Source: Ruminococcus sp. UBA4240
GTDB taxonomy: Bacteria > Bacillota > Clostridia > Oscillospirales > Ruminococcaceae
Direction: 5' to 3'
NCBI GenBank assembly: GCA_002395525.1
Contig: DGXE01000004.1
Span: 1 to 63,912, forward strand
DNA length: 63,912 bases
Shown here: positions 51,575 through 62,556 of the stretch, in pieces
Layout: each line of letters opens with the position of its first letter
Position numbering within the stretch: position 1 is the first letter of the stretch
Made by a program: the position numbers and the translations under genes
The notes under the pieces: generated by a model
Database searches by the model: none
What the model saw: the letters and a program-made list of their open reading frames with translations, nothing else
Told to the model about the DNA's origin: nothing

Positions 51575-54500
51575 GTGCACATCCCTGATATAGACTTCAA
51601 AACGATAGAAAGTGATAGAATGAAGAGACTCAGACAAAGACTGATAAGCGGCATCACTGCCCTTTTGATATTTGCATCATCCATGTTTCCCGCTGTGACC
51701 GTATTCTCCGAGGAATACACACAGACGGCTGTGACGGGTGCGCCCGAAAGCGTTACCGACAGTGCTCAGACCGGCACGGGTGTGCCTTCCTCTGATGAGG
51801 TGTTCTACCTTCCGGCAGATGCAGGCGAGCAGGAAACCTCCGCTGAAACCGGGGAGATCGCCTCTGACGGCACAGATGCCTTTTCCTGCAAAAACGGCAA
51901 TGTTGATATATCCGTTTCCGTCAGGGACGGGGTCTACACCGTTGCGGACGGCACGGAGATACCTGTTTCCAATGTGGCATTTACCGCCTACGAGGTAAAC
52001 ATCGACGATCAGGGCTACCCCATTGACGTTGACCGCCGTGTGAACGTGGTGAGAGCCTACAACACCGCTTGGACATGGGAGAGCGTGCGCATTGTCCCCG
52101 CCTCCGGGACGGCAAGATTTACCTATAACTTCACCGAGGACGTGCCCGCAGAATACGCTGACTCTGTCACCGTGTACGGGGTGCAGTTCGGGGAATGGAC
52201 AGCCGTTGACATGGAATATCCCGTTGTCGAGGGCGGTCTGGTGAAGTCTGTCTCCTTTGAGACGGCACTGCCCGACCTTTCCATGTTTGCCCTTTCCTGG
52301 ACGGACCCTGCTGCTGTCAAGCCCGATGAAGCCATAGTTTCAAGCGACAGGGAGTATGACTATGCCGATGGGAACATCACAGCCTGTGCCACCGCATTCA
52401 CAGGTGCCATATTCACTGCCGATGAAGAGAACGAGTACGGCGCAGTGCCTGTAAACGCCAATACAGCGGTTCTTTCCGTGGATGAGCTTGCCGCTGACGA
52501 TGAGCGCACGGCTCCCTTTGCTGTATCAGGGGATGAGACTGTCCGTGTCTATGCGCCGAAGTTTTCAAGCGAAAAATACGCTGATGTATCTGTCTCCGAC
52601 TATTCCGTACAGGTGACCTATGCCCTTGACACCCCTGTTCCCGAGGCAATGGGCTACTCCTGCATGGCATTTGAAGCAAATGATGACGGCATTTCCATGA
52701 TACCCTCCGAGAAGGTCATCGAAAACGGCTATATCAAAGCCATTACCTTCACTGCAAATGATGTGTTCGCAGTGTATGAGAACATAGAGCTCAAGACCCT
52801 TACCGCATCCGCAGAGGATGAATACACCATCACCCTCAAATACGACAAGGGTGCAGGCATACCCGACGGTGCGGAGCTTATTGCGGTTCCCATGGATGCA
52901 GATGACTTTATTGTTGATATGGCTGAGGCTCTGGGCTGGACGGATGAGGATATGGTTCTCTACACAAGGCTCTTTGACATCACCATTGAAAAGGACGGGG
53001 AGGAGTTCGAGCCCCTGACCCCCGTTACCGTCACCGCACAGCTCCACGACGTGGAGGAGGTGCCCGAGGCCATGCAGGTGGTGCACATTGACGACGAGGG
53101 CGCGACGGAAGTGGAGATAGGTGCTTCGGAAGGGGAGCAGTATACCTTCGAGACCGAGTCCTTCTCCGTGTACGGCTTCGGCTCCGCCCTGCACACGGTC
53201 ATTGAGGAGAGCACGGACATTGCGGACATCTCCGTGTACACTCTGAGTGCGGATGTGGACGTGACAGCACAGGATACACAGCTTGAAACCCCCGTTGAGG
53301 GTGTCATCATCGACCGTGCCTACAGCCTTGCCGGGGACAGCTCCGCAAAGCTGTGGATAAAGGCGGAGGTGTCGGAAAATGCAGAGCTTGGGGACAGGGA
53401 AAGTGTTTCCCTTTACGGTGTGGACAACGGCATCGTTACAAGACCCATACTTGCGGATATAACCGAAAACGAGGGGCTGCTTGCGGCTCCCTCCGGGGTC
53501 ACAGCCATTGCAGTGGCAAGGGACACCGGGCTGCGCCGTCAGACGGCAGAGGCACGCCCTGACGGAGAAGAGAGCGGGAAGATAGTGTCCCTCTCCGGCA
53601 TGATGCCCATTGACGCACAGGCAAGCGCTGCTGACGTTACCGGCAGCTATATGCAGGCATATGAGCAGTACAGCCTTGATGAAAAGCCCCTTGCGGCATA
53701 TGACATCAGCATACTTGAAAACACATCCGGTGACATTGCTTCCGGTGACACCGCCGGGGAGCAGTCCGACAGCGCCCTTCTTACCGGCACAAAGTATCAG
53801 CCCGATGAAGAGCACCCCATTGAGGTAGTTATCACCGACCCCCGAATCACCGCATCCGATGGCGTGAAGGTATATCACTTTGCCGCTGACGGCTCCTGCG
53901 AAGAGGTTGAGGACTTCACCGCCGAGGAGGGGAAGATCACCTTCACCGCATATGGGTTCTCGGTGTATGAGATAGCGGAAACGGTATTTGAGTATGAGTA
54001 TGATATAGTAGATATAGGAGAGGGCAGTGACCCTGCCAATTTCTCTGCACAGCTGGTGCAGGGCGAGGCAAATTACCTGCTTGATGTTGTGCCGGTAGAG
54101 TTTGATGGTGAGATCGACTATGGTACTGCTGAGAAGATAACGACTGTTGCCCAGCTCAAATCATATCTTGATGCCGGTAAGAACGGGTTTTACATAAGCA
54201 GTACCAATAGTGATGATATTAAGGGCGGAGCTTTTGCAAAAGGTTCAGTCAGAGGAAACATACAAGGTCAATCTACGATTCAAGGTATTGCAACAACATA
54301 TAATGTTCGGGATGATGCCGGTAAAAAGATCAATGCAAACGATCTGGATCCTTTTTCGTTTTTGAAAAAAGCTGTTGATGCCGGTGCTGAGAAATATTAC
54401 TTTGAGCAAGATACAGACAATAACTATTACATATACCGCCTTGATGGTAAGGATAAATACTATATACAAAACATCGACCTGAATAACACCAGTTTTAAGT

Positions 54501-57500
54501 ACCGAAGCTTGGATTTCACAAAGGACAGAAATAATGCAACGCTTTATAACATAGATAACCAAGATAACGGAAATTTACGCATTAGGACAGCATATAGAAT
54601 AATAGAAGGCAAAGATATATACTGGAGTTATCATACAAAAAATAGTACCAGTGACAAATGGGGCTTCGCAACATGGACTGGTACAGATGACAATACAAAG
54701 CTTTATTTCTGGTACTACACCCCTCCTGCAGAGGTGACCGAAGACCCCACCGGTCTGGACGGGCTGACATACGGCCTTGTGAGTGCAGGAGACGAAACGA
54801 ACTCTGCGCTTATGGCAGGCTATGCCCTGAACAACACCAACAACATACTGGGCGGGCTTAAGGTTACATCAGGCAACAATACTGAAACAGGAAGTGCTGC
54901 TTTTTCTACTCTCTATGGCATATCAGGCTGGAAGTTCGAGTGGATATACGGCACTGCCACCCATAAGATATGTGCACTTGCCGACGACGGCAACACAAAG
55001 AAGTATTTACAGATAAATAACAGCGGCATACAGCTTGTGGATGAAGCCGATGCCTCTGTCTTTACGGTATCCAGAGGCACAACAGAAAACACCATAAAGC
55101 TTACAGCAAACGGCAGCGGGATAAACCGAAAGAATGACAACGAATTCCAGAAAGGCGATGCCACAGAGTTTTACCTTGTTGACCTGTCCGCAGGAAAAGA
55201 GGATGCACTAAGTCTGAATGGGAAAAGCTACGGTCTTGTGAATAAGAATAATGACTATGGTGTTGCCATGATGGATCTGCCTAAAGAACCGAATTCCACT
55301 TATCTGCTGGGGCATTCGGTATTTTCTGACGGCGAGAAGTATTCCTCTGCTGCCGGTATCACCAAATGGACTTTTGAGCACGTTGATTTCAACAGATACT
55401 GCATAAAGGATGAGAACGGGAAGTATCTGAAGCTTTCCTTCAACAGACTTTCCATGAGTGATTCCCCCTATATCCTTACAGTTCTGCCCGGTTCACTTGC
55501 AGAAGGAGATGCCTACGACGGCACTGTAAAGATAGTGAATACAAGCGTCAAGGCAGAACTCTACCGAAGTAATAATAGTTCATTCGATCATCCCGGGGAC
55601 AAGACGTATAATTATACGCTTGACAGACTTAAAAACTATGAACCGAACAGATGGCTCATCCCCGTGATCGTTCCTGAGGATACAGCAAATGATCCTCTGG
55701 GGCTTGACGGGAAGACCTACGGCATAGTGAATCCTATCTATAATAACGGCACAAAGACCGGCGGCTATGCCATGACATCCTCTGTCAGCGGGTCAAATCT
55801 GCTCAGAAAACAGGTGAGCTATGATACCGCAACAGGAAAATACAAGCTTGCAAACTACTTTGTGACGGGCTGGACGTTCCACTATACGGATCACAACAAC
55901 TACATTCTTTCCGTAACAATAGACGACGGCACAGAGAAATATCTGAGATTCAGATGGGACGGGCTTGCACTTGTGGACGAAGCCTATGCCACACCCGTAT
56001 GTGTGGAGGCAGGTACAGGCGAACTTACGGGCAAAGTAAGGATAATGCCCCTTTATGACGGGAGCATCAGTTTCCTCTGGTGCGGCAGCTCTAATTTCCA
56101 GCGACAGGCAGGTATTGGGAACAAACTGAGCAGCAATGCTTGGCATGAGCTGGTGGAGATACCCGTTGTTTCGGAACCCTACAAGCTTGACGGCAAGACC
56201 TACGGCCTCTTCCACTACGTAGACGGAGAGACCAGGGGCACTGCACTTATGGCAGCCCCGCCCAGCCATTCCCTTATAAAGATGGTCATCCACGACGACA
56301 ACACCTCCAAGGTGCTGTATGTGGATGAAAACAACGAGGTGGACGAGTGGACGTTTGAGTATCAGGAGGATGGCACATACAAGCTGTTCACAGCCGCAGG
56401 CTATCTGAAAATAGCAGGGGATGTTATTACAACAGTGACCAATGCTGAGGACGCATCACTGTTTGCTGTGAATGTGGATGACAACAACCGCATACAGCTG
56501 AGATCCGGCGAGTATTACATTGCCTATCAGCCCCCTGCGGAGAACGGCGGCATCGGCAGCTTTATAAGCACCACAGCAAGCGGCGATAATACAAAGCTCT
56601 ATCTCATCGAAAAGACAATTGTGGATGAGCAGGAAAAGATTTCCCACTCTGCCGACAGAATAAGCGTGTCCGAGCTTGTAAACGGGGAGCAGTACATTAT
56701 CTACACCCGTATCTGGAACAGTGATGAAAAACGCTACGATATGTACGCCGTTGACCATGACGGCTCCCTGTACCCGGTGTATGCCTCCGGCGGCAAGATA
56801 GTATGGCTGGGCGACGGCACCGACTCGCTGCTGTGGCAGTTCATAGAACACTATGATGAGGTAAGCCACCAGCCCAACTACTACTACGACTTTTATAACT
56901 CCTATTCCGAAAAGTATCTGGCGCCCCAGCTCACAGACGGGCAGATACTCTCCGAAAACAGAATAGGCGTGATGATGCCCGGTCGCAAGAGCGGAGACTA
57001 CTACTCCATAATACTTGCATGGGATGATGCAAGATACACCGATGCCGCCCTGAAGGACAGCGATGACAATTCAAGGATAGAATCCTGCCCCCAGTCTGCG
57101 GCATGGCCCTTCTACTTTGCCACACTGGAGCCTGTAAATATCCTTGATGAGCTGCATGAGGTAGCCACTGTTGACAACAATGAATACGGCATAACCATGA
57201 GAATGGTGGACTACGGATTTTACAGAGATCCAACATGGGAAAAGGATAAAGAATACGGAGGTGTGGAGGGCGCAGATGTGTCCTACGGGGTATTCGGCGG
57301 TGCAAAAAGCTATAAAGACACATACGGTACAAACGGAATACTCAGCACCGAACTTGGTGATGACGGCTATCCTAAGGTCACTGCTAAATTCAACGCTGAG
57401 ACCCCCAGCCTTAAAAACGCATTTCATAATGAGTACAGAGATGCTACAGAGGTAAATCACCTGTTCCTGGAGAGCGTGTACAATTCCGGCGGATACTTTG

Positions 57501-60500
57501 AGTACGATTCGACACAGAATTTTGCTACACTGGTAGACGGTATCAATGATGACGGTTCATTGGTCTATACGGATAATCACTTTAAGGTATACAGAGAGCT
57601 TGGCACACATGACAGAAGCGAATCAATATCCCTCAAACACGGTCAGTTCTTCCCCTATGATACCATAAAGGCAAGGAGCTTCGCTTCAAGCAACCCTCAG
57701 AACATGACCAACTGGTACAGGGAAACTCTTGATGAGAGTGACCCCCGAAAATACGAGACTTTGTATCTGATACAGACCGATAAAATAACCTCCAAGCAAA
57801 GGACGGACAAGGACGGTAAACCTGTTGAGGGGGATATTACTCTGACACAGGCCAACGGCACACAAACTATCGTCAAAGACAACTATATACAAAAACAGGC
57901 AAACTACTACTTCGGCATGGAGATGGAGGCATCCTTCGTACAGACACCCTCCGGTCTTGATAAATTCGGCCACGATATGATCTTCCAGTTCACGGGCGAC
58001 GATGATTTCTGGCTGTATGTTGACGGGGAGCTGGTGCTGGATCTGGGTGGCTGTCACCCGGCTCAGGGTGGTACTGTAAACTTCCGTACAGGGGAGATAA
58101 GGTACAATAATCGAAATAACAACAAGACCACCACTCTTCTGAGTGTATTCAGAGACAATTACAAGACACGAAAAGGCATCACAGATAATAATGACCGCGA
58201 CTTAATAGAATATCTTGAACAGTACTTCGGCTATGACTCCAACAATAACATGGAGCCTATGTTCAAGGACTATTCCACCCATGAGATGAAGGTATTCTAC
58301 ATGGAGAGAGGCGGCAACGCATCCAACCTGTATATGCACTTCAACCTTTCATCCATCACCCCCGGCAATGTTACAGTTTCAAAGGAGGTAAAGGACGAGG
58401 ACGGCAATGCTGCCAACATCAATACGGATATGCTCCAGTATCCCTTCCAGATATGGTATCTGGAGCCGATTAATGAGAGCAGTGAGACCGATATGGCACT
58501 ATGGAATAGTACTTCTGATGATCTTAAAGCTGAAATTGTGGATGGCGGTGTCACGAAGAAGTGTCTCTGGCATCAGCTGAAAAATAATTCTGAGAATGTC
58601 TATGTCACATATCAGAATTCCAGTCAGAAGATAGTCTTTGTGGACAGCTATGAACCACCCGGCACCACTGGTGTTTCCTATGACAATATCTACTACATCA
58701 GCCCGGGGAAGAATTTTGAGATCCATATCCCGACAGACTACATACAGTACAAGCTGGTGGAGTGTGCTGTGGACAATCAGGTGTACGATGTAAAGATAAA
58801 CGGCAATCCTGTAGCGCCGCAGGCAGGTTCACAACACGGCCATCTGGTAAGCTATGTGTCTGAACCCGCAAACTCTCAGGAGATGCCTGTCGTGTCCTTT
58901 GACAACATCATCAAGAAAGATGCCATGCGTACACTGGAGATCACAAAGCGCATCGTGGACAAGGATGGCAATGAGATAACCAATGATGACACCAAGTTCA
59001 AGCTGAGGCTCTATCTGTCCACCTTAGGTGCAGATGCGGAGCAGTTAGGTCTTGCGGACAGGGTGCCCTACAGGCTGGTAAGCCCCGATGGCTACTACTG
59101 CAAATGGGATGCGGATACACAGACATTTGTCCCTACCGGATGGGTATACAAGAAGACCGGTGAGGCATCAACAAATCTGAAAACTCTCAGCGAGGCACAG
59201 CTTGAAAGCATAACCTTCCACTCCTCCCAGTACGGTACCATCGACAAGATACCCTCACAGTACAAGATCTGCGTTCCGGATCTTCCTGCCGGCACGGTGT
59301 TCAAGGTGGAGGAGAGGGAGAACGAGATGCCCTCCGGCTACGATCTCTATGAATACAGGCACGTTATGGGCAGGAAGGTAGTTGAGGGTCAAGAGGATCA
59401 GCGTGTTCCCTCATATGAGGAGATACTTACCAAAGGTGACAACCATGTCTACAATGTGGGCAAGGTGATACTGGATCAGGATGCACAGGTAGACGTAGTG
59501 AACAAGAAGGGCTACTCCCTGCGTGTCAACAAGAAGTGGAGCGACCTTGAGCTTACCACATCCCACGGGGATATTTACACAGCAGTATACGTGAATGACA
59601 CGCTGCTCCCGGACACTGTCCGCCGGATAAAGTCCCCGGATGTCAGCACCTATTACTTCTGGCCTGCCCTTGAACCGGGGGAGACTACCCTTGCAAACTA
59701 CAAGGTCTATGAGGTGATACCGAGCAACCCCACCCCAACGGTAGATGAGACCACCGGAAAGGTGACAGACTACGGAGAGCTTACAAGGCTTGAAAACGGT
59801 GTAGGGGAGCTGAAAAACCACAGTGCCACCCTTATCAAGGAAGAGGGGCAGGAGGAGGCTGTCACCGATGAATTTGACTATGTGGTAAACTACGCATACG
59901 GGGAAGGTGAGTCCTCTCGTGTCGATACCATCACCAATGTTCGTGAGGGGGCACTGCAGCTGAGACTGTTTGCGTGGGACGTATACAAGGATGAAGGCGC
60001 AGCCGTGCAGACACAGCACAACAGCACACCCCTCGGGAGCGGCATATTCAATGTGACAGGCATATTCGGGGACAGCACCGAAGAGGAAACAAGGACATTC
60101 ACCTCCGCTGCGGACGGCACCATCGCCATCATCTATGACTACATTGTGGGGAAGACCTACACCCTTGAACAGGTGGCTGCACCAAAGGGATATATAGGGC
60201 TGCTCAACGACCTAAGCGATGAAGAACACCCTGAATACCGCAACCCGGTGAAGTTTGTGGTCAACAATAATAAGACCGTGACAATACAGGACAAGGACGG
60301 CGGCACATGGGATTATCCTCTGTGGGTCAACGGCAAGGACGGGGCAAACGGTATCTCCGGCTTTGTGGATGTGTACAACAAGCCCCTTAACTTCAAGGTC
60401 ATAAAGATGGATCCCGACAATACAAGGCTTGACGGCGTGCATTTCTCCCTGTACAAGCAGGTGAAGAACTCCATCGGCGGCGATCTGAAGAACAAGACAC

Positions 60501-61324
60501 CTCTGACGGGATTTGAGGACATCGTGACCGATGCAAACGGCGAGCTGGTGCTCTCCGGCAAGGTAACGGTAACAGGCGACAACGGAGAGGAGGAGATCAT
60601 AGAAAGAATGCTCTATCCCGGTGAGACCGGTGCTGTATACTATCTGGAGGAGACACGGCCAAAGCAGGGTTACGCCCTGCCTGAGGAGGACGTAGTGTTC
60701 CGGCTGTCCCCCGTAGGGGAACCCACGGTCCTCACGGAAGGGGTAAATCTGGAATTCCATGAGGTGGCTGATGAATACATTCTCACCGTTGACGTTACCA
60801 ACATAAAGAACGAAGTTGCCCTTACCATCAACAAGAAGGTGGAAGGCGGTCTGGGGGACAAGGTAAGAAGGTTTGACTTTACTCTCACCGTAGGAGACGG
60901 GAGCGACACCGAGACAGAATATGCATGGACGCTAAACGGTACGGAGCAGGCGAAGATCAAAAGCGGCGGCACCTTCCGCCTGAGACACGGGGATGTAGCA
61001 ACGTTCATGCTGCCTCCGGGAAATGTGACCGTCACCGAGGCGAATCTGGGCTACGATGTGGAGATAGACAAGTACTTGACCGACGACCCGGAGAATGCGG
61101 AGGCTAAGGCGACGACACAGAGCAATGTGTATACCTTTGCCCTGAGCAGCAACACCACTCTGGACGTGACCAACTCCCTGAACGGGGCTGTGCCCACAGG
61201 GGCGGATCTGCCAGATGTTTCCGTGTTCTTTGCGGGATTCCTGGCACTGGGAGCGGTGCTACTGGCAAGGCGGCAGAAGCTCTTTGCCGCAAATGACACG
61301 GACGGCTCTGACGAAGACGTATAA
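51575..61324 (+). CDS. Giant sortase-anchored surface adhesin
   Basis: A 3249-residue cell-surface protein. The signal peptide lies within residues 16-45. A long region to about 830 repeats motifs such as FSVYGFGS and FSVYEIAE. Four modules starting LDGxTYGLV (about 1058, 1212, 1375, 1537) each contain WxFE and KYLK segments. A fibro-slime/PA14-like domain is at about 2105-2175 (GHDMIFQFTGDDDFWLYVDG). Cna-B and SpaA-like isopeptide domains follow (about 2266, 2450, 2794, 2938, 3082). The end is VPTG, a hydrophobic span and ARRQK, a sortase signal of non-LPxTG type. GTG 51575 has GGGAG upstream; ATG 61-type alternatives include ATG 51620, giving a 3234-residue form. It is monocistronic. A likely adhesin to host or plant polymers. 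Confidence 0.9.
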   Translation: MHIPDIDFKTIESDRMKRLRQRLISGITALLIFASSMFPAVTVFSEEYTQTAVTGAPESVTDSAQTGTGVPSSDEVFYLPADAGEQETSAETGEIASDGTDAFSCKNGNVDISVSVRDGVYTVADGTEIPVSNVAFTAYEVNIDDQGYPIDVDRRVNVVRAYNTAWTWESVRIVPASGTARFTYNFTEDVPAEYADSVTVYGVQFGEWTAVDMEYPVVEGGLVKSVSFETALPDLSMFALSWTDPAAVKPDEAIVSSDREYDYADGNITACATAFTGAIFTADEENEYGAVPVNANTAVLSVDELAADDERTAPFAVSGDETVRVYAPKFSSEKYADVSVSDYSVQVTYALDTPVPEAMGYSCMAFEANDDGISMIPSEKVIENGYIKAITFTANDVFAVYENIELKTLTASAEDEYTITLKYDKGAGIPDGAELIAVPMDADDFIVDMAEALGWTDEDMVLYTRLFDITIEKDGEEFEPLTPVTVTAQLHDVEEVPEAMQVVHIDDEGATEVEIGASEGEQYTFETESFSVYGFGSALHTVIEESTDIADISVYTLSADVDVTAQDTQLETPVEGVIIDRAYSLAGDSSAKLWIKAEVSENAELGDRESVSLYGVDNGIVTRPILADITENEGLLAAPSGVTAIAVARDTGLRRQTAEARPDGEESGKIVSLSGMMPIDAQASAADVTGSYMQAYEQYSLDEKPLAAYDISILENTSGDIASGDTAGEQSDSALLTGTKYQPDEEHPIEVVITDPRITASDGVKVYHFAADGSCEEVEDFTAEEGKITFTAYGFSVYEIAETVFEYEYDIVDIGEGSDPANFSAQLVQGEANYLLDVVPVEFDGEIDYGTAEKITTVAQLKSYLDAGKNGFYISSTNSDDIKGGAFAKGSVRGNIQGQSTIQGIATTYNVRDDAGKKINANDLDPFSFLKKAVDAGAEKYYFEQDTDNNYYIYRLDGKDKYYIQNIDLNNTSFKYRSLDFTKDRNNATLYNIDNQDNGNLRIRTAYRIIEGKDIYWSYHTKNSTSDKWGFATWTGTDDNTKLYFWYYTPPAEVTEDPTGLDGLTYGLVSAGDETNSALMAGYALNNTNNILGGLKVTSGNNTETGSAAFSTLYGISGWKFEWIYGTATHKICALADDGNTKKYLQINNSGIQLVDEADASVFTVSRGTTENTIKLTANGSGINRKNDNEFQKGDATEFYLVDLSAGKEDALSLNGKSYGLVNKNNDYGVAMMDLPKEPNSTYLLGHSVFSDGEKYSSAAGITKWTFEHVDFNRYCIKDENGKYLKLSFNRLSMSDSPYILTVLPGSLAEGDAYDGTVKIVNTSVKAELYRSNNSSFDHPGDKTYNYTLDRLKNYEPNRWLIPVIVPEDTANDPLGLDGKTYGIVNPIYNNGTKTGGYAMTSSVSGSNLLRKQVSYDTATGKYKLANYFVTGWTFHYTDHNNYILSVTIDDGTEKYLRFRWDGLALVDEAYATPVCVEAGTGELTGKVRIMPLYDGSISFLWCGSSNFQRQAGIGNKLSSNAWHELVEIPVVSEPYKLDGKTYGLFHYVDGETRGTALMAAPPSHSLIKMVIHDDNTSKVLYVDENNEVDEWTFEYQEDGTYKLFTAAGYLKIAGDVITTVTNAEDASLFAVNVDDNNRIQLRSGEYYIAYQPPAENGGIGSFISTTASGDNTKLYLIEKTIVDEQEKISHSADRISVSELVNGEQYIIYTRIWNSDEKRYDMYAVDHDGSLYPVYASGGKIVWLGDGTDSLLWQFIEHYDEVSHQPNYYYDFYNSYSEKYLAPQLTDGQILSENRIGVMMPGRKSGDYYSIILAWDDARYTDAALKDSDDNSRIESCPQSAAWPFYFATLEPVNILDELHEVATVDNNEYGITMRMVDYGFYRDPTWEKDKEYGGVEGADVSYGVFGGAKSYKDTYGTNGILSTELGDDGYPKVTAKFNAETPSLKNAFHNEYRDATEVNHLFLESVYNSGGYFEYDSTQNFATLVDGINDDGSLVYTDNHFKVYRELGTHDRSESISLKHGQFFPYDTIKARSFASSNPQNMTNWYRETLDESDPRKYETLYLIQTDKITSKQRTDKDGKPVEGDITLTQANGTQTIVKDNYIQKQANYYFGMEMEASFVQTPSGLDKFGHDMIFQFTGDDDFWLYVDGELVLDLGGCHPAQGGTVNFRTGEIRYNNRNNNKTTTLLSVFRDNYKTRKGITDNNDRDLIEYLEQYFGYDSNNNMEPMFKDYSTHEMKVFYMERGGNASNLYMHFNLSSITPGNVTVSKEVKDEDGNAANINTDMLQYPFQIWYLEPINESSETDMALWNSTSDDLKAEIVDGGVTKKCLWHQLKNNSENVYVTYQNSSQKIVFVDSYEPPGTTGVSYDNIYYISPGKNFEIHIPTDYIQYKLVECAVDNQVYDVKINGNPVAPQAGSQHGHLVSYVSEPANSQEMPVVSFDNIIKKDAMRTLEITKRIVDKDGNEITNDDTKFKLRLYLSTLGADAEQLGLADRVPYRLVSPDGYYCKWDADTQTFVPTGWVYKKTGEASTNLKTLSEAQLESITFHSSQYGTIDKIPSQYKICVPDLPAGTVFKVEERENEMPSGYDLYEYRHVMGRKVVEGQEDQRVPSYEEILTKGDNHVYNVGKVILDQDAQVDVVNKKGYSLRVNKKWSDLELTTSHGDIYTAVYVNDTLLPDTVRRIKSPDVSTYYFWPALEPGETTLANYKVYEVIPSNPTPTVDETTGKVTDYGELTRLENGVGELKNHSATLIKEEGQEEAVTDEFDYVVNYAYGEGESSRVDTITNVREGALQLRLFAWDVYKDEGAAVQTQHNSTPLGSGIFNVTGIFGDSTEEETRTFTSAADGTIAIIYDYIVGKTYTLEQVAAPKGYIGLLNDLSDEEHPEYRNPVKFVVNNNKTVTIQDKDGGTWDYPLWVNGKDGANGISGFVDVYNKPLNFKVIKMDPDNTRLDGVHFSLYKQVKNSIGGDLKNKTPLTGFEDIVTDANGELVLSGKVTVTGDNGEEEIIERMLYPGETGAVYYLEETRPKQGYALPEEDVVFRLSPVGEPTVLTEGVNLEFHEVADEYILTVDVTNIKNEVALTINKKVEGGLGDKVRRFDFTLTVGDGSDTETEYAWTLNGTEQAKIKSGGTFRLRHGDVATFMLPPGNVTVTEANLGYDVEIDKYLTDDPENAEAKATTQSNVYTFALSSNTTLDVTNSLNGAVPTGADLPDVSVFFAGFLALGAVLLARRQKLFAANDTDGSDEDV

Positions 61325-61358
61325 ACAAAAAAAGGACGGCTGACAGCCGTCCTTTTGC
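61325..61358. terminator. Bidirectional terminator between adhesin and degV genes
   Basis: AAGGACGGC / GCCGTCCTT stem (61332-61340 with 61346-61354), T-rich on the plus side and a long T-run on the minus side. Confidence 0.88.
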
Positions 61359-61382
61359 TTTGATTATGGAAATACCAAAGCC

Positions 61383-62249
61383 TTATCTGCATATCCTTGA
61401 CATGGCAAGCCCAACAGCGCCTATGCCTGTGTGGCAGGCGATGCTGCATGACAGCTTGTCGTATATCACCCTGTGCCCCGGGAAAGCGCTCTCCACCTGT
61501 GCTCTCCACTCCTCAGCCTCTGCATCCGTCTCAAATGTGCCCGCTGTGGAAACGTTTATCTCATCCTCGCTGAAAGCCGCAAACCTCTTGTCCAGCTCTG
61601 CAAGGCCTGCCTCGATCATACGTTCCCTGCACGCCTTTATGCCCCTTACCTTTGCAAAGGTGTCGAATTTGCCGCCCTCGGTGATGAGTATGGGCTTTAT
61701 GTTCAGCACCGTGGCAAGGGCTGCGGCACCGGCGGTGACACGGCCGTTCTTGCGGAAGTATTTCAGGGTGTCCACACCCAGGTAAACTACGGAATTGTAG
61801 GCATTCTCCTCCAGAGCGGCGGTGATCTCATCAGCGGAAAGGCCGTCATTTGCCAGCTTCACCGCATCATAAACACAGTCCTTCATGGTCACGGAGATGC
61901 GGTGAGTATCCGCCACACGCACACGTCCCCCGAAATCGGCGGACAATGCCCGTGCTGTCTCACATGAGCCGCTGAGGCCGCTTGACATGGGGATGTACAC
62001 CAGCTCATCATATTCCTTCAGTATATTCTCCCACATATCAAGAACTATCCCCGGAGAAGGCTGGGAGGTGGAAACATCCGCATCCGCCTTCATCATCTCA
62101 AAGAGCCTGCCGTGGTCTATGTCCTGCCCCTCAAAGAAGGTGGCACCGTCCACCAGCACAGGCATGGGTATCATGAATATATTTCTTTCCCTTGCATCCG
62201 CAGCGCTGATACCGCTGTTTGTGTCGGTCATAATAGCAGTTTGTCCCAT
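61383..62249 (-). CDS. DegV-family fatty-acid-binding protein
   Basis: A 288-residue cytoplasmic protein of the DegV/FakB family, which binds fatty acids for phosphorylation by FakA or related uses. Motifs: IMTDTNSGIS at the start, VSTSQPSPG, IPMSSGLSGSCETA, VRVADTHRIS, then LKYFRKNGRVTAGAAAL and NIKPILITEGG. The length is normal. GAGGGG precedes ATG 62249 and a promoter is visible at 62326-62354. No fakA is adjacent. Confidence 0.93.
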   Translation of the reverse strand: MGQTAIMTDTNSGISAADARERNIFMIPMPVLVDGATFFEGQDIDHGRLFEMMKADADVSTSQPSPGIVLDMWENILKEYDELVYIPMSSGLSGSCETARALSADFGGRVRVADTHRISVTMKDCVYDAVKLANDGLSADEITAALEENAYNSVVYLGVDTLKYFRKNGRVTAGAAALATVLNIKPILITEGGKFDTFAKVRGIKACRERMIEAGLAELDKRFAAFSEDEINVSTAGTFETDAEAEEWRAQVESAFPGHRVIYDKLSCSIACHTGIGAVGLAMSRICR

Positions 62250-62325
62250 ATTTTTCCCCTCAGGTCATTTTATGCTGTCCCCATTCTCCCGGCGATGCCC
62301 TGTGGGGAAGCAGATGTCGCTTATT

Positions 62326-62354
62326 ATAATACCACAGTATAAGGATAATGTCAA
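62326..62354 (-). promoter_or_regulatory. Promoter of the DegV gene
   Basis: TTGACA (62349-62354), 17 bp, TATTAT (62326-62331) on the minus strand. Confidence 0.75.
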
Positions 62355-62402
62355 ATATTTCACAAAACTTTCACTTTACATCTCTTCTCAGTGAGCCGCA
62401 GC

Positions 62403-62433
62403 AAAAAAATGCAGAGCCGGTCTGGCTCTGCAT
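62403..62433 (-). terminator. Terminator of the small-peptide operon
   Basis: ATGCAGAGCC (62409-62418) pairs perfectly with GGCTCTGCAT (62424-62433); on the minus strand seven T follow. Between it and the last peptide stop (62434-62556) I see no gene I can support. Confidence 0.9.
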
Positions 62434-62556
62434 TGGAGTAAGATCCTGTAAAACTCACAGTCTCCGGAATCGTGACCTGTTGTACTTGAGCAAGCCTTTG
62501 CTTTGCCCATTTGTATAAGTCCTTTATTTGAGCAGGACAGACAAGAGCCTTTCCAC

